Below are positions 1 to 6,518 of a stretch of 34,686 bases of DNA, piece by piece. This stretch comes from an uncultured Chlorobiales bacterium. GTDB taxonomy: Bacteria > Bacteroidota > Chlorobiia > Chlorobiales > Thermochlorobacteraceae. Under the pieces are notes generated by a model that had not been told where the DNA came from, did no database searches, and saw nothing but the letters and a program-made list of their open reading frames with translations. The stretch lies in assembly GCA_938003965.1 (NCBI GenBank), contig CALKXI010000076.1:1-34686 (forward strand), in the 5' to 3' direction. Position numbers and translations under genes: made by a program. The stretch's first letter is position 1; each line of letters begins with the position of its first letter.

Positions 1-174
1 GTCAGGGGAGCGTGTGCTATCAATCGTTGAAATGGTGCCTGAAATGCGGCAATGACTTGGCGGAATTTGTTGCGGCAGTTTAGCAAAGGGACGAACCTCT
101 TGCTTAGTCATCTCTTGCTTTGTCGAGCCGCACGCACCGCAAAGAAAAACGAAAAGTAATGGCAGATACTTCAT
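1..174 (-). CDS. Putative lipoprotein, C-terminus cut by window edge
   Basis: An open frame starts at ATG 174-172 and stays open to the left edge, giving 58 residues of an incomplete protein. The N-terminus is a short hydrophobic stretch (MKYLPLLFVFLCGACGS) with a cysteine at residue 15 preceded by Gly-Ala. This resembles a lipoprotein signal, although the lipobox is not canonical. The sequence after it is polar and gives no recognisable domain. The function is unknown. The AT-rich upstream DNA holds the motif AAAGTGTATTATCTT, which also occurs upstream of thyX. Confidence 0.55.
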   Translation of the reverse strand, partial: MKYLPLLFVFLCGACGSTKQEMTKQEVRPFAKLPQQIPPSHCRISGTISTIDSTRSPD

Positions 175-218
175 AGCTGGTCGCTTTTGCGAAAGTTGTC
201 TCTCTTGGTTACGATATG

Positions 219-233
219 AAGATAATACACTTT
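219..233 (-). promoter_or_regulatory. Promoter-like box upstream of the edge lipoprotein
   Basis: Read on the minus strand this is AAAGTGTATTATCTT, a 15-base string identical to one at 12389-12403 upstream of thyX. It contains TATCTT, the -10-like hexamer also seen at the iscR promoter. No well-spaced -33 element is visible, so the assignment is tentative. The rest of 175-333 shows nothing recognisable. Confidence 0.3.
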
Positions 234-333
234 TTCTCAAACTTATTGAAACGCGCGTCACAATTTTTGGCGGCTATGAAGTTTCCGCTAAGAAGTTGCT
301 CCTGACCGGCTTTGCTTTTCAGTTATACATCAC

Positions 334-1119
334 TCAAAATGCGCTCACATACTCAATGCGCACTGAGCGACTAACCGCAGGAATGTTCTTGAAGTTATCG
401 TTAATGTTCGTGAGGTTGAGTTCAATCATCAAACCTACGCCGAGCGAGACGCGCACGCCAACATCTAAAAATCCATTTCCGTCGCCGAGTGCTTGTGGCT
501 TGTTATCGTTCAAGCCAAAGTCGTATTGCGCATAAATGCTCACTTCTCTGCCAATTGTTTTTTCAGCCCCAATGTAAAAATTCAGGCTGCCGTCGTCTTT
601 GCGCTCGAGGCTATAATTCAATCCGCCTGTAAGGGCGAGAAATCCGAGAAACTCGAAATTCTTCGTGGCGGCAACAAAGAAGCCGGGCGATTTGCGCTCG
701 TAGCGGTCAACGCCTTCAATGAAATTTCCGCGCCCTTGTGATTCAAAGCCAATCGCGACGGCAGGCAGTTGTAAATCTTCATCAATCAAGCGATAGCGCG
801 CCATCACGCCAGGCAAGGGATTCCAGTTTGGACTGCCTGAACCAATCAAGTTTCCTGCGCCGTAAGAAACACCAAAGGTGAAGCGTTCCGCCAGCCCAAC
901 AGAGACGGTCGACATTGCGCCGCCACCCGCAAAAAACCAGCCTTCAACCGAATACGCACCACGACGTAGCATGCCCGCCGTTGGAAGATTGTAAAGATAG
1001 CGCGGCTCGATGGTGGCTTTCGTGCCTGATGTGGCTTCTTCGGAAGATTGTGCAAAAGCAGATTGGGTTAGAACGAAAAGAATGGCGAAGGAAATGAGCG
1101 TGCGTTTGAAAGCGGTCAT
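334..1119 (-). CDS. Outer-membrane beta-barrel-like protein, function unknown
   Basis: This 261-residue protein has a clear signal peptide (cleavage near residue 23, AFA|Q). The mature part is rich in glycine and alternating aromatic/hydrophobic residues, for example a WFFAGGGAMSTVSVGLAERF stretch, and it ends in a terminal phenylalanine. These features are typical of outer-membrane barrels. It resembles in style the YjbH-type or generic OMP families of Chlorobiota/Ignavibacteria, but no specific family is certain. It lies 20 bases downstream of the phosphoesterase gene on the same strand, so the two are probably co-transcribed with the Rad52-like gene further upstream. What that grouping means functionally is unclear. 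Confidence 0.7.
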   Translation of the reverse strand: MTAFKRTLISFAILFVLTQSAFAQSSEEATSGTKATIEPRYLYNLPTAGMLRRGAYSVEGWFFAGGGAMSTVSVGLAERFTFGVSYGAGNLIGSGSPNWNPLPGVMARYRLIDEDLQLPAVAIGFESQGRGNFIEGVDRYERKSPGFFVAATKNFEFLGFLALTGGLNYSLERKDDGSLNFYIGAEKTIGREVSIYAQYDFGLNDNKPQALGDGNGFLDVGVRVSLGVGLMIELNLTNINDNFKNIPAVSRSVRIEYVSAF

Positions 1120-1139
1120 ATCGAAGTTGGAAAGTTGAA

Positions 1140-1994
1140 TTAAAGTTTGATGAACTCTTGCGAATATGAATCGTCGTCGTAAATGGTGATGGAATTGATT
1201 TTGGATTTCGCGCTTCTTACCGAGCCTGAGTTCATAAATTCCATGCCGTCAATCTTGTAAGTTTCGGCTTTGTGGTAGTGTCCGTGCAAGGCAAGCTTGA
1301 CATTGAGTTTTTTCATGGTTTTCAGGAACGACTCGCGCTCGATAAGTTCCATTGACCAGATGAACGCGGCGTCGGCGGCATTTTTCGGTTCGAAGATTTG
1401 ATAGGCATGATGAAAAACCGCAATGGTAAAGCGTCCGTTCACCACGTCCAAGACTTCTTTTTGCATAACGGCGTGCCGCTGTTCGGCGTGAATGTATCCG
1501 CGAGAGCCCACGGGATTGCGCCGCACCGACCATTCAAGAACGCTTGAAAACGAGAGTATCGCAACACCATTTCTGCCACCATCAAGCACTTTCACGAATG
1601 GAAAATACATTGTGATTTCAGGCTCATCGGTGATGGTTTCGCGGAAAATATCGCAGAACTCGTGCAGTCTTTTAGCGAAGTTAAATCCTGTGGATTGGAG
1701 CGCGCGCATTGCTGTTGCGCTAACACCGTTGCTTGAAAATTCATACTTCCCGAAAATGTCATGATTGCCCGGAATAATCGTAACGCGTTCCCAATTCAAG
1801 ACACCGTTGCGCGCGAGAACATCGCGTAGCAAATAAAGGTCGTCGTAATTGGCTACATCAACAATATCGCCCGTCATGACCAAGTGGTCATAGCCTTTGT
1901 TGAAGAGACGCTGAATCAAAATTTCAATATCAGATATGCAGTTCGGATTGCGTTGAGAATCTAAGTGTATGTCGGAAATGTGGGCAATTTTCAT
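1140..1994 (-). CDS. Calcineurin-like metallophosphoesterase
   Basis: This 284-residue protein carries the full metal-binding set of the calcineurin-like phosphoesterase fold: D8-x-H10 (SDIHLD), G42-D43, G76-N-H-D79, H195/H196 (FHHAY) and G238-H-x-H241. The family hydrolyses phosphomonoesters or phosphodiesters with a dinuclear metal centre. Members include the cyclic-nucleotide phosphodiesterase CpdA and the nuclease SbcD/Mre11. The length and a plain C-terminus fit a CpdA-like enzyme better than SbcD, which is longer and carries a capping domain. The substrate cannot be read from sequence. The gene starts 10 bases after the stop of the Rad52-like gene, so the pair is very likely one transcription unit and a DNA-related substrate is possible. 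No signal peptide was seen, so it is probably cytoplasmic. Confidence 0.88.
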   Translation of the reverse strand: MKIAHISDIHLDSQRNPNCISDIEILIQRLFNKGYDHLVMTGDIVDVANYDDLYLLRDVLARNGVLNWERVTIIPGNHDIFGKYEFSSNGVSATAMRALQSTGFNFAKRLHEFCDIFRETITDEPEITMYFPFVKVLDGGRNGVAILSFSSVLEWSVRRNPVGSRGYIHAEQRHAVMQKEVLDVVNGRFTIAVFHHAYQIFEPKNAADAAFIWSMELIERESFLKTMKKLNVKLALHGHYHKAETYKIDGMEFMNSGSVRSAKSKINSITIYDDDSYSQEFIKL

Positions 1995-2004
1995 CGTGTT
2001 TAAT

Positions 2005-2493
2005 TCAAAGGGTGATGTTCATTCGTCGATAAATTTCAGCGATGATGACGGCATCAGTTTTAGCAAATCGACCTTTGTCGTTGAGTTTGGCAAGAAAAAA
2101 CGGCGCGAAGGCAAGATAGCGTCCCACGCCGAAGGCACGCGCCGCACGCTTGAAACTATCGCTCGATGCCGATTTGTAGGCTTCGGTTGCACCGTCTTTT
2201 GAAAGAACTTCTTCGCCAAAATCTTCGCGCGTCAAACTCTTTCCGCCTTCGTGTATCGTAATGGCGCATTTGACGACGACAGACCTTTCAGAAACCGAGA
2301 CAATTTCTTTGCGCGTTTCCCAATCGGCACCAAACTGCACGCAAACCGTATCGAGGCGTCGCTCAATCGTCGGCACATCAACGTAAAGAAACACGGACGC
2401 ACTTTCTCCATCTTTCATCTTTTGACCGATGCGAATCGCTACTTCGTCAATCGCAAAGGGCTTGGCCAGTGCCTCGAGAAACTCTTTGGTCAT
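2005..2493 (-). CDS. Rad52/DdrA-like single-strand annealing family protein
   Basis: The 162-residue product shows the layout of the Rad52/22 and DdrA annealing-protein family: an N-terminal strand-rich part (about residues 33-80), then the hallmark segment at residues 105-127 (AYKSASSDSFKRAARAFGVG followed by RYL). Known members bind single-stranded DNA ends or promote annealing. Deinococcus DdrA protects 3' ends, and phage RedB/Rad52 relatives act in recombination. The gene is chromosomal with no phage genes around it, and it is immediately upstream of a metallophosphoesterase. The start ATG (2493-2491) faces the divergent TlpA-like gene across about 124 bases. The family call is based on motif recognition; a profile search should confirm it. 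Confidence 0.72.
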   Translation of the reverse strand: MTKEFLEALAKPFAIDEVAIRIGQKMKDGESASVFLYVDVPTIERRLDTVCVQFGADWETRKEIVSVSERSVVVKCAITIHEGGKSLTREDFGEEVLSKDGATEAYKSASSDSFKRAARAFGVGRYLAFAPFFLAKLNDKGRFAKTDAVIIAEIYRRMNITL

Positions 2494-2617
2494 GGATTTT
2501 GAAATCTCGCAATTATTTCGTTTTTAGCAAGCCGCTTTTTTAACGCTATCGTCGCAAGCACTTCTTGTTGCGCGCGCAATCACAGCGGCAAAGTTAATCA
2601 TAACCGTTCATTTGAGA

Positions 2618-4282
2618 ATGAATCAAATCACACACGCACTTTTTTTTCTTCTCACCTTCTTCTTAATTCCGTCCGTTCTCATTGCTCAACCGCGCACCGA
2701 GACGCCAATTCGCGGAACCGTTCTTCAATACGATGGCAAGCCTGTTAAAATCGGCAACGTGATTCTAACCGAGTTCAACGGCGATTATGAAAATCCCATC
2801 GCAAATTTTTCCGTCGGAGCAGACGGCAAGTATGAATTTCCTTTGAAAGGCGGTGGCTACTACAAAGTCTGGTTTGCCGCACCCAATCATCAAATTTTCG
2901 GCGTGCCACTTATTTTGGACAGTTTGCGCGACGCAGGCGCACCCGTATCGCTTACCGTTCAACTTGCGCCTTACGACTACAAAGCCACCTTCGATAGCGT
3001 TTTTATCATCGGCGATTGGAACAAGTTTAACTTCGAAACCGCTTCCCCAATGCTCAAACAACCCAACGGCACGTTCATCTACGACCTCAACGCTGAACGC
3101 GCTGCCTACCAACTTCTCGGCATTACGACGCGCAAAAAAAGCGTCAACGGCACGATGAGCGAAGACTTCATTTACGACAACGCTGGCGACTACTATTCCA
3201 TCGTAACCAAAAAAGGAAACGCACCACTCGTAATTGAGTTTAATCCTGCTCTGTTGCCACGAACTTCTGACAAAACCTTGCCCAAAGCGAGCTTCAATGC
3301 TCGTTATGCCTACCTGCAAGAACTCTCTCGTTTGACCACACGCTTTGAAACACATCTCTTAAACGCTCAAGACGGCTTAGAACGATGGACGAAGAGCGGC
3401 GGCTTTGCCTCCATTTACATTCACAACTATGGCGACTTTCCAAACGATTTGCTCAAAGCCATTCGTAATGAAAAATTGCCCGAAGCCGTGCGTCAAGTTT
3501 TAGCGACGATGCTTCTTGCGCTTCCGTATTATTCGCCGAACAACACGGGCGAAATCATCAGCACGGTCGAGCGACTCTTAGCAATCAAATATCCGATGTG
3601 GTCGCTTTTTCCTGATGCGGTGCTCAATTACGCCAAACTCAAAGGCAAAGAGCGCGAATTGGTGCTTCGAAAATTTGCCGCACAAACGCCCGACCGAGGG
3701 CTTCAACTGCAATGCGTCGCCGAACTCGCCTTGCTGGCAAAGGCAAGCGGCGACACGGCGAAAATCAACGAAGTCTATCGCGGCGCGCTTAAAACGCTTG
3801 GCGATATGAAAGAAGGCGTGCTACTTTTGCAAGAACTCAATCCCAACAAGCCTGTGCTTGAAGGCAAACCTCTGCCACCGATTGAACTTAAAACGCTCGA
3901 CGGCAAAAAACTCACGAACAAAACATTGCGCGGTAAATATGTGCTCTTGGACTTTTGGATGTCGTGGTATGCACCGACGCTCGAAGAGCGCAGATTCCTT
4001 GCCGACGCATATACTCGCTTCAAAAACAAAAACTTCGAGATTGTGAGCATTTCGTTCGACGATAAACCTGCCGATGCCAAAGCCTTTCTCGATAAACACC
4101 CTGATTTCAAATGGACACAATGCTTCGCCGAAAAACGCTACGACAGCGACATCGCTAAACGCCTCGATATTCAATCTGTCCCATTTCCAATTTTGATTGC
4201 GCCCGATGGCAAAGTGCTCGCGCTCGGCGTGAGTTTAAGGCAGTATCAACTTGCAGAAACGCTCTCCAAATTTTTGAAATGA
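2618..4282 (+). CDS. Secreted TlpA/thioredoxin-fold protein lacking the CxxC motif
   Basis: I chose ATG 2618 (554 aa) over an in-frame TTG six bases upstream because a clean signal peptide starts there (MNQITHALFFLL..., cleavage near residue 24). Next come an Ig-like carboxypeptidase-regulatory stretch (about residues 30-100) and a segment from about residue 122 containing VFIIGDWNKF, which resembles glycogen-binding CBM48/AMPK-beta domains. A helical middle follows, then a TlpA/redoxin-like domain from about residue 400. The redox site that reads WCxPC in active members reads W-Y451-A-P-T454 here, so both cysteines are absent and disulfide chemistry is not possible at this site. The rest of the fold, including the cis-proline segment SVPFP, is kept. 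It overlaps the next gene by four bases (ATGA). Confidence 0.8.
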   Translation: MNQITHALFFLLTFFLIPSVLIAQPRTETPIRGTVLQYDGKPVKIGNVILTEFNGDYENPIANFSVGADGKYEFPLKGGGYYKVWFAAPNHQIFGVPLILDSLRDAGAPVSLTVQLAPYDYKATFDSVFIIGDWNKFNFETASPMLKQPNGTFIYDLNAERAAYQLLGITTRKKSVNGTMSEDFIYDNAGDYYSIVTKKGNAPLVIEFNPALLPRTSDKTLPKASFNARYAYLQELSRLTTRFETHLLNAQDGLERWTKSGGFASIYIHNYGDFPNDLLKAIRNEKLPEAVRQVLATMLLALPYYSPNNTGEIISTVERLLAIKYPMWSLFPDAVLNYAKLKGKERELVLRKFAAQTPDRGLQLQCVAELALLAKASGDTAKINEVYRGALKTLGDMKEGVLLLQELNPNKPVLEGKPLPPIELKTLDGKKLTNKTLRGKYVLLDFWMSWYAPTLEERRFLADAYTRFKNKNFEIVSISFDDKPADAKAFLDKHPDFKWTQCFAEKRYDSDIAKRLDIQSVPFPILIAPDGKVLALGVSLRQYQLAETLSKFLK

Positions 4283-4971
4283 CCGCCGACCGCCTGAAAG
4301 CACAACTTGCCGACGCCTATTCGCTTGCCGAAGCCACCTACAAAATTGCAGGCTCTTCGCTCCGAATTACCAGCGTCGCCGATAGTTACGCCCTTCTCGA
4401 CCGCATCTCGCCTGAAGAGTTCGTCAAAGATGAGCAAATGCCGTATTGGGCAGAAATCTGGCCTTCGTCGTTTGTCTTGTCAAATTATCTTGTTGGAGAA
4501 ATTGGCGTCGAAGGGAAGCGATGTATTGAACTTGGTGCAGGCGTTGGCGTGGTTGGAATTGCCTTGCGAAAAGCAGGCGCAAGCGTGATGGTTACAGACT
4601 ACGCCACCGAAGCCTTAGACTTTATCAAACTCAATGCGCTTCAAAATGGCATTGCGCTCGATGAACGCTTCGAAGTGATGCAACTTGATTGGCGCGATAT
4701 TCGTCTCGCCGAGCAGTTCGACCTTGTCTGTGCCGCCGATGTGCTTTACGAGCGGCGCAATCTGCTTCCGATTTTGCTTGCGATTGATAAGCTCTTGAAG
4801 CCTAACGGCACGGCATATGTCGCCGACCCACGCCGTCAAATTGCATCAGGGATTCTCACCCTTGCCGAAGAAAATCAGTTCAGCGTTCAGATTGCCTCGC
4901 GCCCGATTGAGTTTGGCAACAAGACGCTATCCGTAGATATTTACGCTTTCAAAAAATCTCCTTTGGCATAA
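4279..4971 (+). CDS. SAM-dependent methyltransferase (lysine methyltransferase / Methyltransf_16-like)
   Basis: This 230-residue class I methyltransferase has SAM-binding motif I at residues 84-93 (ELGAGVGVVG) and an acidic post-I residue in VTDYATEAL. It also has the PYWAEIWPSS segment (residues 55-64), typical of the METTL/Methyltransf_16 protein-lysine methyltransferase-like family. Such enzymes often modify proteins such as elongation factors; the target here is unknown. The start codon overlaps the stop of the TlpA-like gene in an ATGA arrangement, indicating translational coupling. It has no signal peptide, although its partner gene encodes a secreted protein, so a shared pathway is not obvious. 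Its 3' end overlaps the convergent antitoxin-like gene by 23 bases. Confidence 0.82.
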   Translation: MTADRLKAQLADAYSLAEATYKIAGSSLRITSVADSYALLDRISPEEFVKDEQMPYWAEIWPSSFVLSNYLVGEIGVEGKRCIELGAGVGVVGIALRKAGASVMVTDYATEALDFIKLNALQNGIALDERFEVMQLDWRDIRLAEQFDLVCAADVLYERRNLLPILLAIDKLLKPNGTAYVADPRRQIASGILTLAEENQFSVQIASRPIEFGNKTLSVDIYAFKKSPLA

Positions 4972-5173
4972 CACTCCATTCATTGCGGCTTTGTGCTACA
5001 TAGTTTTGAAGTTCTTCAGCCACATCAAGCGGAAGTTTGCCTGCATACTTTTCCGAAAGTTTTTGCTCTGGTTGAACGCTTTTTTTAAGCACCTTGATGA
5101 GGTTCAAGTCTTCCAAGTCTTCCAAAAGTTTGTATGCTTTTTTGTTATTGATTTGAACGAGTACGGTTTCCAT
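4949..5173 (-). CDS. Small antitoxin-like protein without visible toxin partner
   Basis: I start this at ATG 5173 (74 aa, METVLVQINNKKAYKLLEDL...) rather than a TTG at 5239, because homologous small antitoxin-like proteins in Bacteroidota, Chlorobiota and cyanobacteria usually begin with a beta strand followed by a KAYKLLEDLEDLNLIKVL-type helix. The family is commonly annotated as a toxin-antitoxin antitoxin component. The C-terminus is polar and helical. No RelE/HigB/PIN toxin is encoded next to it. It partly overlaps the 3' end of the methyltransferase gene and lies 86 bases downstream of the ABC ATPase on the same strand. The role is inferred only from family resemblance. Confidence 0.6.
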   Translation of the reverse strand: METVLVQINNKKAYKLLEDLEDLNLIKVLKKSVQPEQKLSEKYAGKLPLDVAEELQNYVAQSRNEWSVMPKEIF

Positions 5174-5259
5174 CGTCAACGTTGTGATAGGTTGCTTAAA
5201 CTTTTTGCAAGTAACATCACTCTCAAATTCGTGATTCAATTTTCTTTCTCACCATTCCA

Positions 5260-6288
5260 TCACGCGGCTTGAACGGCACTTGGTTTCGGAAGGCTTGTCG
5301 GATAAAGAATACAACTGACCTCGTGCGTCGGGTTACCCTCAATGCCTGCCAATTTCGGCACGGTCGTTTTACAACTCTCTTGCACTTTCGGGCAACGCGG
5401 GTGGAAGTAACAGCCGGTTGGCACTTTGGCGGGCGAAGGAATATCGCCGGTGAGAATGATGCGTTGTTTTTTCTTTTTCGGGTCAGGCTCAGGTGCGGCG
5501 GAAAGCAAGGCTTCGGTGTAGGGGTGTTTTGGGTTTTCGTAAAGGTCTTTGTAATCGGCGATTTCCGCAATTTTTCCCAAATACATCACGGCGACACGGT
5601 CGGAAATATGCTCGACCACCGAAAGGCTATGCGAGATGAAAAGGTAAGTTAAGCCAAACTCTTTTTGCAAATCCATGAGGAGGTTGATAATCTGCGATTG
5701 AATCGAGACATCGAGCGCGGAAACAGGCTCATCGCAAACGATGAACTTCGGCTTGACCGCCAAGGCACGCGCAATGCCAATGCGCTGACGCTGACCGCCA
5801 GAGAACTCGTGCGGATAACGGTTGTAATACTGCTTGCGCAATCCGACAATTTCCAACAGGTCGCCGACTTGCTTTTGCGCTTCGTCGCCTTTGGCGATGT
5901 CGTGCACTTCGAGCACTTCGCGTAGCATCTGCCCAATGGTCAAGCGCGGGTTGAGCGAACTGAACGGGTCTTGAAAAATAATCTGCATATCCTTGCGCAA
6001 CTTGCGTAGTTCATCTTTGGACATCTTCGTTACGTCTTTTCCATCAAACACCACGCTTCCGCCTGTGGGCTCAATGAGGCGCAGAATGGAGCGTCCGGTC
6101 GTGGTTTTGCCGCACCCCGATTCGCCGACAAGTCCAAGCGTTTCGCCTTTTTTAATCGTGAAGGAAACATCGTCGACGGCTTTCACATATCCGACGATTT
6201 TTGAAAAAAATCCTTTGCGAATTGGAAACCATGTTTGAAGATTTTTGACGACGAGCAAGTCAGGCGCGTTGCGCAAATCCTTTGTCAT
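5260..6288 (-). CDS. Oligopeptide/dipeptide ABC transporter ATPase (OppF/DppF type)
   Basis: This 342-residue ATPase powers a peptide importer. It shows Walker A at 55-62 (GESGCGKT), Q-loop Q106, the signature SGGQ at 163-166, Walker B ending DE at 186-187 and the switch histidine H220. After H220 it reads SHSL instead of the usual SHDL. The C-terminal oligopeptide-specific extension (about 250-330) carries four cysteines, C293, C299, C306 and C326, in the spacing seen in DppD/DppF-type subunits, where an iron-sulfur cluster has been described. No permease, binding protein or second ATPase is encoded nearby, so its partners must be elsewhere. The start ATG at 6288 follows an unremarkable upstream region. 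Confidence 0.92.
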   Translation of the reverse strand: MTKDLRNAPDLLVVKNLQTWFPIRKGFFSKIVGYVKAVDDVSFTIKKGETLGLVGESGCGKTTTGRSILRLIEPTGGSVVFDGKDVTKMSKDELRKLRKDMQIIFQDPFSSLNPRLTIGQMLREVLEVHDIAKGDEAQKQVGDLLEIVGLRKQYYNRYPHEFSGGQRQRIGIARALAVKPKFIVCDEPVSALDVSIQSQIINLLMDLQKEFGLTYLFISHSLSVVEHISDRVAVMYLGKIAEIADYKDLYENPKHPYTEALLSAAPEPDPKKKKQRIILTGDIPSPAKVPTGCYFHPRCPKVQESCKTTVPKLAGIEGNPTHEVSCILYPTSLPKPSAVQAA

Positions 6289-6389
6289 TTTGGAAACCCG
6301 TTTGAAGTGTGATTAGAGACTTTGCGGAGAGTTTAGGAGTTTTTAGGCAAAGAACAAAACAAGACGGCGATGCACTGTGCATGGTGCGC

Positions 6390-6415
6390 ATTTTGGGACA
6401 ACATTTTGGGACAAC
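6390..6415. repeat. Perfect 13-bp tandem repeat upstream of the amylase gene
   Basis: Two adjacent identical copies of ATTTTGGGACAAC occupy 6390-6402 and 6403-6415. They end 10 bases before the -33 element of the predicted promoter for the GH13 gene. That is a position where an activator could bind, but this is inference. The rest of the 6289-6518 gap shows no convincing gene. Confidence 0.7.
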
Positions 6416-6425
6416 TAAAAAAGTG

Positions 6426-6457
6426 TTTGAGCATCTTCAACTCGTGGATTATCTTTT
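6426..6457 (+). promoter_or_regulatory. Predicted Bacteroidota-type promoter for the GH13 gene
   Basis: TTTG at 6426-6429 and TATCTTTT at 6450-6457 are separated by 20 bases. This matches the TTTG-N19/20-TAnnTTTG consensus at all positions except the last base. It lies about 60 bases upstream of the start codon. Confidence 0.45.
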
Positions 6458-6518
6458 CGCTTTATCTCGCAAAAGCCTGAACTTCTTCGAGTTTCAATAA
6501 CTTAACTTCGTTGTAACA

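Noticed and set aside
2765-3355. Long antisense frame inside the TlpA-like gene
   Set aside because: It lies opposite a gene with clear domains and has no signal or motif of its own; it is a by-product of codon use.
6309-6500. 63-residue open frame in the gap before the GH13 gene
   Set aside because: It spans the tandem repeat and the predicted promoter, has no recognisable features and no ribosome binding site.
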